A DNA stretch of 64,000 bases from Acidobacteriota bacterium (GCA_029569255.1 JAKQUO010000004.1:28886-92885), one strand, 5' to 3'. Shown: positions 50,675 to 59,544, numbered from the stretch's first letter. The notes: a model not told the origin generated them from the sequence alone. Numbers and translations: made by a program.

Positions 50675-51542
50675 AGAATCTCCTCAGCCGCATCAGGGTG
50701 TCCACGCCCTCGAGCCGGAGGATGTCCTCGAGGCAGGCCAGGGCGGGGTGTCCGGCCGGGAGGACCTCGTACTTGCGCGCGGTCGAGCCGATGATCATGT
50801 CCAGGCCGAGCGGCATGGCCAGGGTCAGGAAGGCGCTCTCGAGCGGCCCCTTGACCGGCTCCCCGCCCTTGGTCTTCGACGGGAGCATGACCGTGAAGTT
50901 GCTCAGGCCGACCGATATGTGGACGCCGGCGAAGAACGGGTCGGCGCGGATGAGGGCCAGGGACTCGAGGACCCGCTTGAACTGCCCTTCGAGGTCCCCG
51001 CCGATCGGGGCGATGCCCGGGTCGACGATGGCCCGGCAGTTGGCGAAATCGGGGATGCGCCGCTTGGCCTCGGCGAGGAGCCCCCGGGCCGTCTCGCGCG
51101 TCTCCTCGGCCGTCCGGTTGACCCGGCCGCGGCTCTCGCCCGGCTCGCGGCGCTCGGAGCACATGAGGATGGGCATGAACGGCTGGATCGGGTAGAGGTC
51201 GAACATGTCCAGCCGGAGCGGGGAGACCGAGTTGAGGATGGGCCGGCGGCCCCCGGCCCGCCCGAGGTCGTAGGCCCGGAGCGCCGCCTCGGCGAGGACC
51301 GGGTCGGGGGTGTCGATCGACAGGGGCTTGGCCGTGACCGACTGGATGCGGCGGACGAGGTCGGCCATGAACGCGGGCGGGCGGAGGCCGACGTTGACGT
51401 CGATCCAGGCCGCGCCCTTCTCGTCCTGGCTCCGGGCCAGATCGAGCAGCCCGGCCGTGTCGTTCGCGTCGAAGAGCTTCTTCGTCGAGGGCACGGAGTC
51501 GTTGATGGACTCGCCGATGATCGTCAGTCCCGGGATGGCCAT
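50667..51542 (-). CDS. Pterin-binding methyltransferase (MeTr/AcsE-like)
   Basis: A 291-residue dihydropteroate-synthase-like TIM barrel: GLTIIGESINDSVPSTKK, AAWIDVNVGLRP, PLSIDTPDP, PILNSVSP, VDPGIAPIGGD, SVGLSNFTVMLPSK. This pattern fits methyl-THF:corrinoid methyltransferases, which move the methyl group between THF and a cobalamin protein. No corrinoid protein lies next to it, so the partner must be elsewhere. It sits between a demethylating-type FAD oxidase and MTHFR in one operon, which implies handling of methyl or methylene groups on THF. Confidence 0.85.
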   Translation of the reverse strand: MAIPGLTIIGESINDSVPSTKKLFDANDTAGLLDLARSQDEKGAAWIDVNVGLRPPAFMADLVRRIQSVTAKPLSIDTPDPVLAEAALRAYDLGRAGGRRPILNSVSPLRLDMFDLYPIQPFMPILMCSERREPGESRGRVNRTAEETRETARGLLAEAKRRIPDFANCRAIVDPGIAPIGGDLEGQFKRVLESLALIRADPFFAGVHISVGLSNFTVMLPSKTKGGEPVKGPLESAFLTLAMPLGLDMIIGSTARKYEVLPAGHPALACLEDILRLEGVDTLMRLRRFYG

Positions 51543-51549
51543 GGCGCCC

Positions 51550-52779
51550 TCAGATGACCAGGCCCTCGCGGAGGTCGTAGGACCGGTCGAGGGCGTAGAT
51601 GCCGAGGTCGACCGGGCCGAGCCCGAACGGCAGCTCCAGTGCCGGGACGTCGGCGCCGCGCGCGACGAGCTCGGCCACGATGAGGGCGGAGAAGGGCGCG
51701 TGCATGAGCCCGTGCCCGCTGAAGCCGGCGGCGTGGACGAGGTTCCCGACCGCGCCGTCGTAGCCGAAGAGGGGATTGTGGTCCGGGGTCACGTCGTAGA
51801 AGCCGGTCGTGACCGAGGCCAGCCGGCCCATGTCCTGGGCGGCCGGCAGCACCTGGGTGACCTCCTTGCGGACGGCCGCCCCGTAGTCGGTCGCGCCGAT
51901 GCCGAAGCCGGGCTCGACCTCGTCCTGGTTGTCGAGCGTGGCCGCGACGGGCTTGGGGAACTGGAGCCAGCCCATCAGCAGCTGGGCGTTCTCGGGCCGG
52001 GCGTAGGCGCCGCACGGGGTGACGATCATGGGCAGGCGGGGGAAGTCCTCGGGACCGAGGCCCCAGTCGCTCGCGGCCTTGAGCCCGGTCAGGAAATAGA
52101 CGTAGCGGCGCTCGACCGTGATCGGCAGGTCCCGGCCGCCGAACATCTTGGAGACCGTGTTGGCCATGAACCCGGCGGCGTTGACGAACACGTCGGCCTC
52201 GATCCTGCGGCCGGAGGCGAGCGCGACGGCCCGGGCCAGGCCGCCGTCGCGCTCGGCCCCGACGACGGCGTCGTTCTGGACGATCGTCGCGCCGAGCGCG
52301 CGCGCCGCCTCGGCGCCGTCCTGGTAGATGACGGCGGGAAAGAGGAAGCCGTCCCGGGGGCACCAGGTCGCGGCGGTGACGCCGGTCGTGTCGAGGAAGG
52401 GCCAGCGCTCGTCGACGGCCGCCCGGTCGAGGAACTCGACCTCGGCCAGCCCGGCCTGGCGCTGCATCCGGACGAGCGCGCGGACGGCGTCTAGGTCGTC
52501 GGCGTAGCTCTTGAGGAAGAGGTAGCCGTTCTGCGTGAAGCAGGGCTGGCTCGACGGGAGCCGCTCGGTCCAGCCCTCGTAGAACCGCTCGCTGTAGACC
52601 TGCCCGCTGACCGTCGCGGCCAGCCCGAACTGGGCCCGGATGCCCGCGGCCGAGCGCGAGCTCGCGCCGCTGCCGAGCGCGCGGGCCTCGACCAAGGTGA
52701 CCTCGTGGCCGGCCCGGGCGAGCTCCCAGGCGGACAGGACGCCGGTGACCCCGCCCCCGATGACGACGACTCTCCTCAT
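51550..52779 (-). CDS. FAD-dependent amine oxidoreductase (DAO family, sarcosine/dimethylglycine type)
   Basis: A 409-residue flavoprotein: N-terminal Rossmann motif VVVIGGGVTGVLSAWELARAG, then SAAGIRAQFG, and the C-terminal VHAAGFSGHGLMHAPFSALIVAELV that closes the FAD site, as in sarcosine oxidase beta subunits and glycine/D-amino-acid oxidases. It probably oxidises a secondary or tertiary amine such as sarcosine, dimethylglycine or proline. First gene of the C1 operon; the methyltransferase starts 7 nt after its stop. Substrate is inferred from this context only. Confidence 0.88.
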   Translation of the reverse strand: MRRVVVIGGGVTGVLSAWELARAGHEVTLVEARALGSGASSRSAAGIRAQFGLAATVSGQVYSERFYEGWTERLPSSQPCFTQNGYLFLKSYADDLDAVRALVRMQRQAGLAEVEFLDRAAVDERWPFLDTTGVTAATWCPRDGFLFPAVIYQDGAEAARALGATIVQNDAVVGAERDGGLARAVALASGRRIEADVFVNAAGFMANTVSKMFGGRDLPITVERRYVYFLTGLKAASDWGLGPEDFPRLPMIVTPCGAYARPENAQLLMGWLQFPKPVAATLDNQDEVEPGFGIGATDYGAAVRKEVTQVLPAAQDMGRLASVTTGFYDVTPDHNPLFGYDGAVGNLVHAAGFSGHGLMHAPFSALIVAELVARGADVPALELPFGLGPVDLGIYALDRSYDLREGLVI

Positions 52780-52882
52780 GGCCTTCTCCTGCGGCGAAGC
52801 ATCTTCGAGAACGCGGACTATTTAATCACATTCGCCCCGATCGCGCCAGGGGGGGGGCGGGCGCGGCGGCCGGATCTTCGTT

Positions 52883-52911
52883 TTGCATCCGGTTTTAATT
52901 TGTGCTAGCAT
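52883..52911 (+). promoter_or_regulatory. Promoter of the RRM protein gene
   Basis: TTGCAT (52883-52888), 17 bp AT-rich spacer, TAGCAT (52906-52911). It leaves a 5' leader of about 115 nt that starts with the hairpin CCCCC/GGGGG near 52924-52939. Confidence 0.6.
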
Positions 52912-53032
52912 ATCTGCCGTAATTCCCCCTTATCCGGGGGCGCGGGTCGGATAAAGGCACGGAGATCGAGGCCCGAACAGCCGTCATGCTCCTCTCCTTT
53001 ATTGCGATCGAATTTTTTGGCAGGAGTCGAGC

Positions 53033-53332
53033 ATGAACATCTACTGCGGCAACCTGTCCTTCTCCGTGACGGAAGAGGACCTCCGCGCGGCCTTCCAGGC
53101 CTACGGCACCGTCGAGAAAGCCGCCGTCATCACCGACAAGATGAGCGGCCAGTCTCGCGGCTTCGGCTTCGTCGAGATGCCGAACAAGGACGAGGCCATC
53201 AAGGCCATCGAGAGCCTCAACGGCAAGGACCTCAAGGGCCGGAACCTCAAGGTCAACGAGGCCCAGCCCCGTCCGCAGGGCGGCGGCGGCGGCGGCAGAG
53301 GCGGGTTCGGCGGCGGCCGCGGCCGCTACTGA
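53033..53332 (+). CDS. RRM-domain, glycine-rich RNA-binding protein
   Basis: A 99-residue cytoplasmic protein. One RNA recognition motif spans residues 1-80 with RNP2 IYCGNLSF and RNP1 RGFGFVEM. A short Gly/Arg-rich tail (GGGGGGRGGFGGGRGRY) follows, as in bacterial Rbp proteins of cyanobacteria and many other phyla, often cold-inducible. It likely acts as an RNA chaperone or mRNA-binding factor. GGCAGGAG precedes the ATG. The long structured leader suggests post-transcriptional control. A strong terminator follows at 53426. Confidence 0.92.
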   Translation: MNIYCGNLSFSVTEEDLRAAFQAYGTVEKAAVITDKMSGQSRGFGFVEMPNKDEAIKAIESLNGKDLKGRNLKVNEAQPRPQGGGGGGRGGFGGGRGRY

Positions 53333-53340
53333 TCGCCTTG

Positions 53341-53370
53341 GGGGCATGTGCCTCAGGCACGTGTCCCCGG
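53341..53370. repeat. GTGTCCCC-family palindrome, copy 2
   Basis: GGGGCATGTGCCT pairs with AGGCACGTGTCCCC (one-base slip). It lies just after the RRM gene and ahead of the T-tailed terminator. Confidence 0.6.
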
Positions 53371-53425
53371 TCGTGAGCAGGGACCGTCCCCTCAGCGGGG
53401 CTGTCCCGTTCGAGTCGGATTTTCG

Positions 53426-53463
53426 GGCGTACGGCCCGGGGAAGGGGCGTACGCCTTTTTTTT
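53426..53463 (+). terminator. Intrinsic terminator of the RRM gene
   Basis: 8-bp stem GGCGTACG (53426-53433) and CGTACGCC (53448-53455) followed by eight T (53456-53463). The clearest intrinsic terminator in the window. Confidence 0.85.
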
Positions 53464-53567
53464 CGGCCCGGCCCAGGGACCCGGCGTCCGCCGGGCCGGG
53501 TTGCCGCTCCCGCCGCTGAGCGGGCCGGCGATGGCCGGCCGTCCGCCCGCGACCCCGCGCCGGGCGG

Positions 53568-54401
53568 TCAGATCCGCAGGGCGATCCCGGCGCTGGCCAT
53601 GAGTCCGTTGAAAATCCCGGCGTCGACGCAAAGATGGACGCTCTTCGTCAGCCGCGCCTTGAGGCCGAGGTTGAGCTGGAGGAAGGGGAGGAAGTTCGGG
53701 ATCGGGAAGTCGTTGTCGGGGTCGGCCAGGGCCTCGTCGCGGAGCTCGCGCAGGGTCTTCGCCTCCGAACCCTCGACCGTCTCGGCCGGGATGGAGGCGC
53801 CGGAGAGCTGGCCGCTGTAGGAGTAGGCCACGATCGAGTCGTCCAAGGCCTTCGACGTCGAGATGCCGCCGCCGAACGTGATGTAGGGGTGGACGACGGC
53901 CCGGGGGGCGATGTCCCAGCGGAAGGTCAGGAGGAAGGACGTCGCCTTGACGACGGCGCTGGCGCTCGCGGCGCCCGCGAACGCCGCCGTTTCCAGCGTT
54001 CCCGTATCCTGGAGGGCCATGTTCGCCGCGGCCGTGGGCATGACCTTGAAGGTGCTCTTCCCGACCGAGACGCCCAGGCTGAACGAGCCGCGGTGGCCCT
54101 TGGGATACCAGCGGAAGCCGGCCCTGAAGTCGTCGCCGCTCGAATCGAAGACGACGGCCTGCTCGTAGGCCGTCAGCGTCAGGTCGGGGTGGTCCTCCCG
54201 GATCGTCTCCAGAATGCGGTCCCGGAGCTCGGTCTCGATGGCGTCGCCGATGAGCTTCTCGGCCGCGCCGCCGAGGGGGTTGAGCGACCAGCGGCCGTAG
54301 TGGCCGCTGAACTCGAAACGGCCGCCTTGGGCCATCAGGGCGGGCGCTCCGGCCAGAAGGACGGTCACGGTCAGGACGAGGGCCAAGCGGTTTGCGCGCA
54401 T
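53568..54401 (-). CDS. Outer-membrane beta-barrel protein, hypothetical
   Basis: A 277-residue exported protein (signal peptide ends near LMAQ). From residue 25 it shows alternating hydrophobic/polar strands and glycine-aromatic turns (FEFSGHYGRWSLN, FRAGFRWYPKGHRGSFSLGVSVG, SFLLTFRWDIAPRAVVHPYITFGGGIS, FLQLNLGLKARLTKSVHLCVDAG), and ends GIALRI. This is the look of a small 8-10-strand barrel. No specific family recognised. AAAGGAG lies 6 nt before the ATG, which makes the start secure. Confidence 0.8.
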   Translation of the reverse strand: MRANRLALVLTVTVLLAGAPALMAQGGRFEFSGHYGRWSLNPLGGAAEKLIGDAIETELRDRILETIREDHPDLTLTAYEQAVVFDSSGDDFRAGFRWYPKGHRGSFSLGVSVGKSTFKVMPTAAANMALQDTGTLETAAFAGAASASAVVKATSFLLTFRWDIAPRAVVHPYITFGGGISTSKALDDSIVAYSYSGQLSGASIPAETVEGSEAKTLRELRDEALADPDNDFPIPNFLPFLQLNLGLKARLTKSVHLCVDAGIFNGLMASAGIALRI

Positions 54402-54555
54402 GTTCGGCTCCTTTCGGACCCCGGACCGGGGGGTTCTCCCGTTTAGTCGGACGAGGGGTCCGGCCGACGCGAACGCGGCCGTTTTTCCGCGGCTTGTCGG
54501 GCCGGCCGCGGAGGCCGCGAGGGCCCCCCTTAGGAAAAAGGGATCGTAAGACCCG

Positions 54556-55971
54556 TCAGGCGACGGTTCCGCGGGGACGATCCAAGGGAGCCGGGGGGGC
54601 GTCCCTGTGGCCGAGGGCGAGAACGGCCGCGCCGGCGGCGTATCCGGCGGTCAGGGCGGGCCCGATCGAGAGGGCGCCGACGGTCTTCAGGACCAGGGCC
54701 GCGATGCTGAAACCCAGGGCGGTCACGCCCAGCTGGACCGCCACCGCGACGCTGATCGGCGCCGTCCGGTGAGCCCTGACGAGAAGGCTGCGCTCATAGG
54801 ACAGGACGGCCTCGAGAAAGGGGACGAGGACGAGGAGCATGCCCGGGACGACCGAGAACGCGGTCAGTTCCGGGGACAGGCCCGAGACCCGGCCGTACCA
54901 GAAGCCCGCGAGCGGCGAGAAGACGACGGCGGCCAGGCCGGCGGAGGAAGCGGCCCCGACCCGGAGAGCGAAACGGCGGAGGGGGCGGCGGTTCTCCAGG
55001 CCGTCACCGGCCAGGGCGATGACGACCTCCTGCATGGCGATGCCGGCCGTGCGGAAGACGAAGGCCAGGCCGACGACGACCGGAAGCACGGCCAGCGACT
55101 CGACGGGCATGCGGCCGCGGGCCAGGAAGAAGGTCGTCAGCGGGTTGATGAAGAACAGCAGGAAGGAGGTCAGGGCCAGGGGGGAGTAGAAGCGGACGAC
55201 CCGGCCGGCGGTGAGAGAGGCGCCGAAGGCGCACGCGGCCGGGTCGTCGCGGCGGAGGCGCCGCAGCGTCGGCCGGGCCATGAGCCAGCTGGCCGCGCCT
55301 TCGGCGATGACGCCGGCCCCGAGGGCGCCCGCGCCGACGCTCGCGCCGGGCAGGCGGAAGGCCAGGGCCAGGAGGAGGCCGGTCCCCGCCATGGTCGAGA
55401 GCCGGACGACCGTCCCCCAGGTCACGGCTTGGGGCCGGCCGTGGCTGATGAGGATGCCCTGGTAGAAGCGGCGGAAGCCGATGGCCCCAGGCCAGAAGAG
55501 GAGGAAGATCATCGACCGTCCGGCCAGGCGGGCGATGTCGGGCCCGAGGCCCATGACGCCGCGGGCGACGGCGTCGAAGACGGGCGGGATGAGGAGCAGG
55601 GCCATGACCGCGGTCACGGCGGCGTTGAGGGCGTTCGAGAACCGCCTCAGCTTGCGGTAGGCGAGGCCGTCCCGGACGAGGACGTTCGAGGCCGAGAGCA
55701 TCATGATGACCGGCGACTCGACCATCCAGGCCAGGGCCGTGGCCACGGCGAAGGCGGCCAGGTTCTCCTTGGGCGAGGCCAGGCGGGCGATGACGGCGGC
55801 CACGAACGGGCCTTCGGCGGCCATCATCAGCCAGGTGGCCTCGAGCGGCAGCCAGAAGCGGGCGATCCGGCCGGCGGTGAGGGGTTGGGGCGGCGGCGCC
55901 GCCGGCGCGGGAGCGGGCGCCGCGGGGACGGGCCCCGGCGAGGGCTGGACGGACGATCCGTGTTCGGGCAT
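54556..55971 (-). CDS. Polytopic membrane protein, MOP/MATE-like
   Basis: A 471-residue membrane protein with about 12 predicted helices, beginning after a Pro/Ala-rich N-terminal tail (PSPGPVPAAPAPAPAAPPPQ). Segments such as FWLPLEATWLMMAAEGPFVAAVIARL and the repeated two-half arrangement (second half from about residue 235, VRFYSPLALTSFLLFFINPLTTFFLARG) resemble the MOP flippase superfamily (MATE/ANKH-like). Specific substrate unknown. I chose the ATG at 55971; a GTG at 56010 lies upstream of the likely transcription start because the promoter -10 is at 55989-55984. Confidence 0.78.
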   Translation of the reverse strand: MPEHGSSVQPSPGPVPAAPAPAPAAPPPQPLTAGRIARFWLPLEATWLMMAAEGPFVAAVIARLASPKENLAAFAVATALAWMVESPVIMMLSASNVLVRDGLAYRKLRRFSNALNAAVTAVMALLLIPPVFDAVARGVMGLGPDIARLAGRSMIFLLFWPGAIGFRRFYQGILISHGRPQAVTWGTVVRLSTMAGTGLLLALAFRLPGASVGAGALGAGVIAEGAASWLMARPTLRRLRRDDPAACAFGASLTAGRVVRFYSPLALTSFLLFFINPLTTFFLARGRMPVESLAVLPVVVGLAFVFRTAGIAMQEVVIALAGDGLENRRPLRRFALRVGAASSAGLAAVVFSPLAGFWYGRVSGLSPELTAFSVVPGMLLVLVPFLEAVLSYERSLLVRAHRTAPISVAVAVQLGVTALGFSIAALVLKTVGALSIGPALTAGYAAGAAVLALGHRDAPPAPLDRPRGTVA

Positions 55972-55983
55972 GTTCGGCGCCGT

Positions 55984-56012
55984 AGGATAGCATTTCAGGC
56001 CGGGGGACACAA
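55984..56012 (-). promoter_or_regulatory. Promoter of the MOP-like gene
   Basis: Minus strand: TTGTGT (56012-56007), 17 bp, TATCCT (55989-55984). The -35 lies within the GGGGACAC palindrome. Confidence 0.5.
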
Positions 56013-56027
56013 ACGGGATGTGTCCCC
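56001..56027. repeat. GTGTCCCC-family palindrome, copy 3
   Basis: GGGGACAC (56003-56010) and GTGTCCCC (56020-56027), perfect 8-bp arms with a 9-nt loop, between two divergent genes. Confidence 0.6.
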
Positions 56028-56052
56028 GTTCGAACGCCCGGCCGTCCCCGGA

Positions 56053-56082
56053 TTGATGCGGCGAGGAGTCCTGTGCTATACA
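56053..56082 (+). promoter_or_regulatory. Promoter of the transglutaminase-like gene
   Basis: TTGATG (56053-56058), 18 bp, TATACA (56077-56082), 20 nt before the ATG at 56103. Confidence 0.55.
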
Positions 56083-56102
56083 AGACCCGGCATCGGATCC
56101 CC

Positions 56103-57146
56103 ATGAGCAAGCCGATCCCTCCCGGAGGCATCCCGCGTGTTCCGCCCGAGGCGCGGCTCCGGGACTTCGCCCGACGGTTCCGAGGCGCCGTGAGCGCGGC
56201 CGCCCGGGAGGCGTTCGCGGCCCGGTGCGGCGCCCTCGGCCTCCGGTTCGATGACGAGGAGATCGAGGTCTTCGCCGCCCTCGCGACGCCGGCCAGGGTC
56301 CAGGAGTTCCTGGACACGGAGCTCTACTACAACGACGACCACGCCTCGGTCGACCAGGAGGAGACGGCGGCGCCGCCGCGGCTCGTCCTGCGGACGGGCG
56401 CGGCCCACTGCTTCGAGGGGGCGATGTTCGCCTACGCCGTGAACCACCTCCACGGCCGCGAGCCGCGGCTGGTCATGCTCGAGGCCAGCCAGGACGCCGA
56501 CCACAACCTCGTCGTCTGCCGCGACCCGGCCACGGGCCTCTACGGCGCCAACGCCCAGTCGCGCTATCCCGGGCTGGTCGGCCGCCCGGCCGAATACCCG
56601 ACGGTCCGGGCCCTGGCCGAGAGCTACGTCCCGTTCTACTACAGCGACCGGACGCTCGACCCGGCCGACCTGACGCTCGTCGGCTATTCGGAGCCGGTCG
56701 ATCTCGCGGCCAAGTTCGGGACGGGCTGGATCGGCTCGAAGGACCCGCTCTGGGACATCTACTACACCTACATCGACGGCGGCGTCCCGTTCCAGTATTT
56801 CGCCGGCGGGCCGGGCGATCCGCATCTTTATCCGCTCGTGCGGGCCCTCGAGGAGGGATGGATCCGCCTCGACGCCGCGGGAGAGCCGTTCGTCAGCCCG
56901 GACGACCTGCCCCCGGGCGCGCGCGAGGCCCGCGAAGCCTTCTTCAAGGCCTATGATCCCGAGCGCGACGGGCCGCGGCCGCGGGGCCGGGCCAAGGAGA
57001 CCGAGAAGGAGTTCTTCCGGCTCACCGGAACGACGCCCATCGACCTCGAAGACAACGCCTTCGACCTGCAGTTCTTCCTGGCCGCCGGCTACCGGGTCGA
57101 CCGGCTCCTGAAAGGGCGAAGCGCGACTCGAGGCGCTCGATCGTGA
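56103..57146 (+). CDS. Cytoplasmic protein with transglutaminase-like Cys/His motif, hypothetical
   Basis: A 347-residue protein without signal peptide. Around residues 95-145 it has the order seen in the transglutaminase-like fold: Cys103 at the start of a helix (GAAHCFEGAMFAYAVN), His134 in DADHNLVVCR, and an acidic/aromatic strand after it. Upstream, RVQEFLDTELYYNDDH is conserved-looking; the C-terminal half (DPLWDIYYTYIDGGVPFQYF) has no known motif. It might be a cysteine peptidase or an inactive scaffold. I chose the ATG at 56103, 20 nt behind the -10; no ribosome site is seen. Family not recognised with certainty. Confidence 0.75.
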   Translation: MSKPIPPGGIPRVPPEARLRDFARRFRGAVSAAAREAFAARCGALGLRFDDEEIEVFAALATPARVQEFLDTELYYNDDHASVDQEETAAPPRLVLRTGAAHCFEGAMFAYAVNHLHGREPRLVMLEASQDADHNLVVCRDPATGLYGANAQSRYPGLVGRPAEYPTVRALAESYVPFYYSDRTLDPADLTLVGYSEPVDLAAKFGTGWIGSKDPLWDIYYTYIDGGVPFQYFAGGPGDPHLYPLVRALEEGWIRLDAAGEPFVSPDDLPPGAREAREAFFKAYDPERDGPRPRGRAKETEKEFFRLTGTTPIDLEDNAFDLQFFLAAGYRVDRLLKGRSATRGARS

Positions 57147-57235
57147 TCACGAAGGCGCCGGGGCGGCGCATCGTTCGCCGTCTCCGGACCGAGGCGCGGC
57201 GCGCGATCCCGGCGCCTTCATTATTGGAGGCGCGC

Positions 57236-59542
57236 ATGATCGCACACCGGTCCCGCAGGGCCAGGCGGGGGGTCTTTCTGGCCGTCATGGGAACGCTCCT
57301 TGTCGCTCCCGGTTGCGCCAAGAGGTTCGACAACCTGGCCGCGCTCGGCAAGCACGATGTCGTCTGGGCGAGCGCCGGGCGGGGCTCGAAGGACTCGATG
57401 CCGGCCGGGAACGGCGACATCGGCCTCAACGTCTGGACCGAAGGGGCGACCGGCTCCCTGTGCTTCTACATCGGCAAGACGGACTCCTGGGACGAGACGG
57501 GCCGGCTCCTCAAGGTCGGCAAGGTCCGGCTGGCCATCGAGCCGAACCCGTTCGCGGTGGCCGGCCGCAGGTTCCGCCAGCGGCTCAACCTGAGGGAGGC
57601 GGCCGTCGAGGTCGCCGCGGGCGAGGGCCGGGAGGCCGTTGAGCTCCGGGTCTGGGTCGACGCCGCCCTCCCCGTCGCGCGCGTCGAGGCCCGCGTCCCC
57701 GAGGGGACGGTCCTGACCGCCTCCATCGAACCGTGGCGCGTCGCGCCCGAGGTCCTCGAAGACCCGCTCGTCAGCGGCCTGAATTACTATCCCGGGATCT
57801 TCGGCCCGGCCGTGGTCGGCGCCGACGTCGTCGTCGACGATCCGGGGGGCCGCGTCGTCTGGTACCACGCCAATCCCGAGACGCCGTCCTTCGCCAGGAA
57901 CATCGCCATGCAGGGGCTCGAGGGGGCCGGGATCGCCGACCCGCTCCGGGACCGCGTCTTCGGGGCGGCCATGGAAGGGGAGGGGTTCGTCAAGCGGGAC
58001 CCGAAGTCCCTCGTTTCCAAAAGTGGAGAGGTCCGCCGCCTTTCCGTCCATGTCCTGACCCGCCAGCCCGAAACGCTCGAGGGCTGGCTGGCCGCCCTCG
58101 ACGCGCAGGCCCGGGCCACGAACGCCGTCGCGCCGGACGAGGCCCGGGCCGCCCACCGGGCCCATTGGCGCGAGTTCTGGGACCGGAGCTGGATCTACGT
58201 CCGCGGCGACCCCGGCGCCACCGTGCGGACGCCGCTCGGCATCGAGGCCGAGGGCGACGTCGTGACGCGCGGCTACGTCCTGCAGCGGTTCGTCAACGCC
58301 TGCGGCGGGCGCGGCGCCCAGCCCATCAAGTTCAACGGCTCGATCTTCACCGTGGACGAGGACGGGGCCGAGGGCTTCGCCGATTACCGCCGCTGGGGCC
58401 AGGGCTACTGGTGGCAGAACACGCGCCTGCCCTACATGTCCATGCCGGCGGCCGGGGACATCGACCTGATGCGGCCGTTCTTCGGCATGTACTCCGGCCT
58501 CCTGCCGCTGGCGCTCTACCGGACCAGGCATTACTTCGGCCACGGCGGGGCCTACTTCCCGGAGTGCGTCTACTTCTGGGGACCGGTCTTCACCGAGACC
58601 TGGGGCGACAAGCCCCTCGCCGAAATGGCCGAGCCTTACCAGGCCAACCCCTATCACAGGTACGAATGGGTCGCCGGCCTGGAGATGGCGGCCATGATGC
58701 TCGAGGCCTGCGCCTACGCGCGGGACGAGGCCTTTCTGCGGGACACGGCCCTGCCGTTCACGGACGCGGTCCTGCGCTTTTTCGACGAGCACTACCGCGT
58801 CGGGCCGGACGGCAAGCTCGACCTGGCCCCGGCCCAGGCCCTCGAGACCTGGTGGGACGCGGCCGACGCCATGCCCGAGGTGGCCGGGCTCCGCTATCTC
58901 GTGAGGGAGGCGGGGGCGTTGCCGGCCTCGTCCGTCCCGGCGGAGACAAGGGACCTCCTGGCCCGGCTCGAAGCGAAGCTGCCGCCCGTCCCGACGCGCG
59001 AGGTCGACGGCGCCCGCATGCTCGCCCCGGCGGCCCGCTTCGCCGACAAGCGCAACGTCGAGAACCCCGAGCTCTACGCCGTCTACCCGTTCCGGCTCTT
59101 CGGGCTCGGCCAGCCCGCGATCGAGCTGGCCATCCGGGCCCTGGAGCGGCGCGAGGACCGGGGCCACTTCGGCTGGCGCCAGGACGACATCTTCATGGCC
59201 CTGCTGGGCTTGGCCGAGGACGCCCGCCGGGGCCTGGTCGAGCGGGCCTCGAAATGGGACGCGCGCCACCGCTTCCCGGCCTTCTGGGGCCCGAACTACG
59301 ACTGGACGCCCGACCAGGACCACGGCGGCGTGCTGATGAAGACGCTCCAGGTCATGCTGCTTCAGGCCGACGGCGAGAAACTGCGCGTTCTCCCGGCCTG
59401 GCCTGACGGCTGGGACGCCGATTTCAAGCTGCACGCTCCGGGCAAGACGGTCGTCGCGGGGAGGGTCCGCGGCGGGAGGCTGGTCAGGCTCGCGGTCGCG
59501 CCCCAGTCGCGAAGGAAAGACATCGTTCCGGCGACGCGCTGA
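57236..59542 (+). CDS. GH95/DUF5703-like six-hairpin glycosidase lipoprotein
   Basis: A 768-residue lipoprotein (lipobox VAPGC, Cys27). The N-terminal beta-sandwich (about 40-260; DSMPAGNGDIGLNVWTEG) and (alpha/alpha)6 barrel (about 300-700; GYWWQNTRLPYMSMPAAGDIDLM, YFPECVYFWGPVFTETWGD, NPYHRYEWVAGLEMAAMMLEAC) match the fucosidase-like GH95/DUF5703 group, which removes terminal sugars. The catalytic acid/base is not assignable by eye. The ATG at 57236 follows TTGGAGG at 5 nt; the upstream frame from 57143 overlaps the previous gene and lacks a signal. With the CBM9-like gene nearby, it indicates glycan use. Confidence 0.85.
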   Translation: MIAHRSRRARRGVFLAVMGTLLVAPGCAKRFDNLAALGKHDVVWASAGRGSKDSMPAGNGDIGLNVWTEGATGSLCFYIGKTDSWDETGRLLKVGKVRLAIEPNPFAVAGRRFRQRLNLREAAVEVAAGEGREAVELRVWVDAALPVARVEARVPEGTVLTASIEPWRVAPEVLEDPLVSGLNYYPGIFGPAVVGADVVVDDPGGRVVWYHANPETPSFARNIAMQGLEGAGIADPLRDRVFGAAMEGEGFVKRDPKSLVSKSGEVRRLSVHVLTRQPETLEGWLAALDAQARATNAVAPDEARAAHRAHWREFWDRSWIYVRGDPGATVRTPLGIEAEGDVVTRGYVLQRFVNACGGRGAQPIKFNGSIFTVDEDGAEGFADYRRWGQGYWWQNTRLPYMSMPAAGDIDLMRPFFGMYSGLLPLALYRTRHYFGHGGAYFPECVYFWGPVFTETWGDKPLAEMAEPYQANPYHRYEWVAGLEMAAMMLEACAYARDEAFLRDTALPFTDAVLRFFDEHYRVGPDGKLDLAPAQALETWWDAADAMPEVAGLRYLVREAGALPASSVPAETRDLLARLEAKLPPVPTREVDGARMLAPAARFADKRNVENPELYAVYPFRLFGLGQPAIELAIRALERREDRGHFGWRQDDIFMALLGLAEDARRGLVERASKWDARHRFPAFWGPNYDWTPDQDHGGVLMKTLQVMLLQADGEKLRVLPAWPDGWDADFKLHAPGKTVVAGRVRGGRLVRLAVAPQSRRKDIVPATR

Positions 59543-59544
59543 TT

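Noticed and set aside
52912..53032. Riboswitch in the leader of the RRM gene
   Set aside because: There is a hairpin but no match by eye to a known riboswitch class; kept only as a structured leader.
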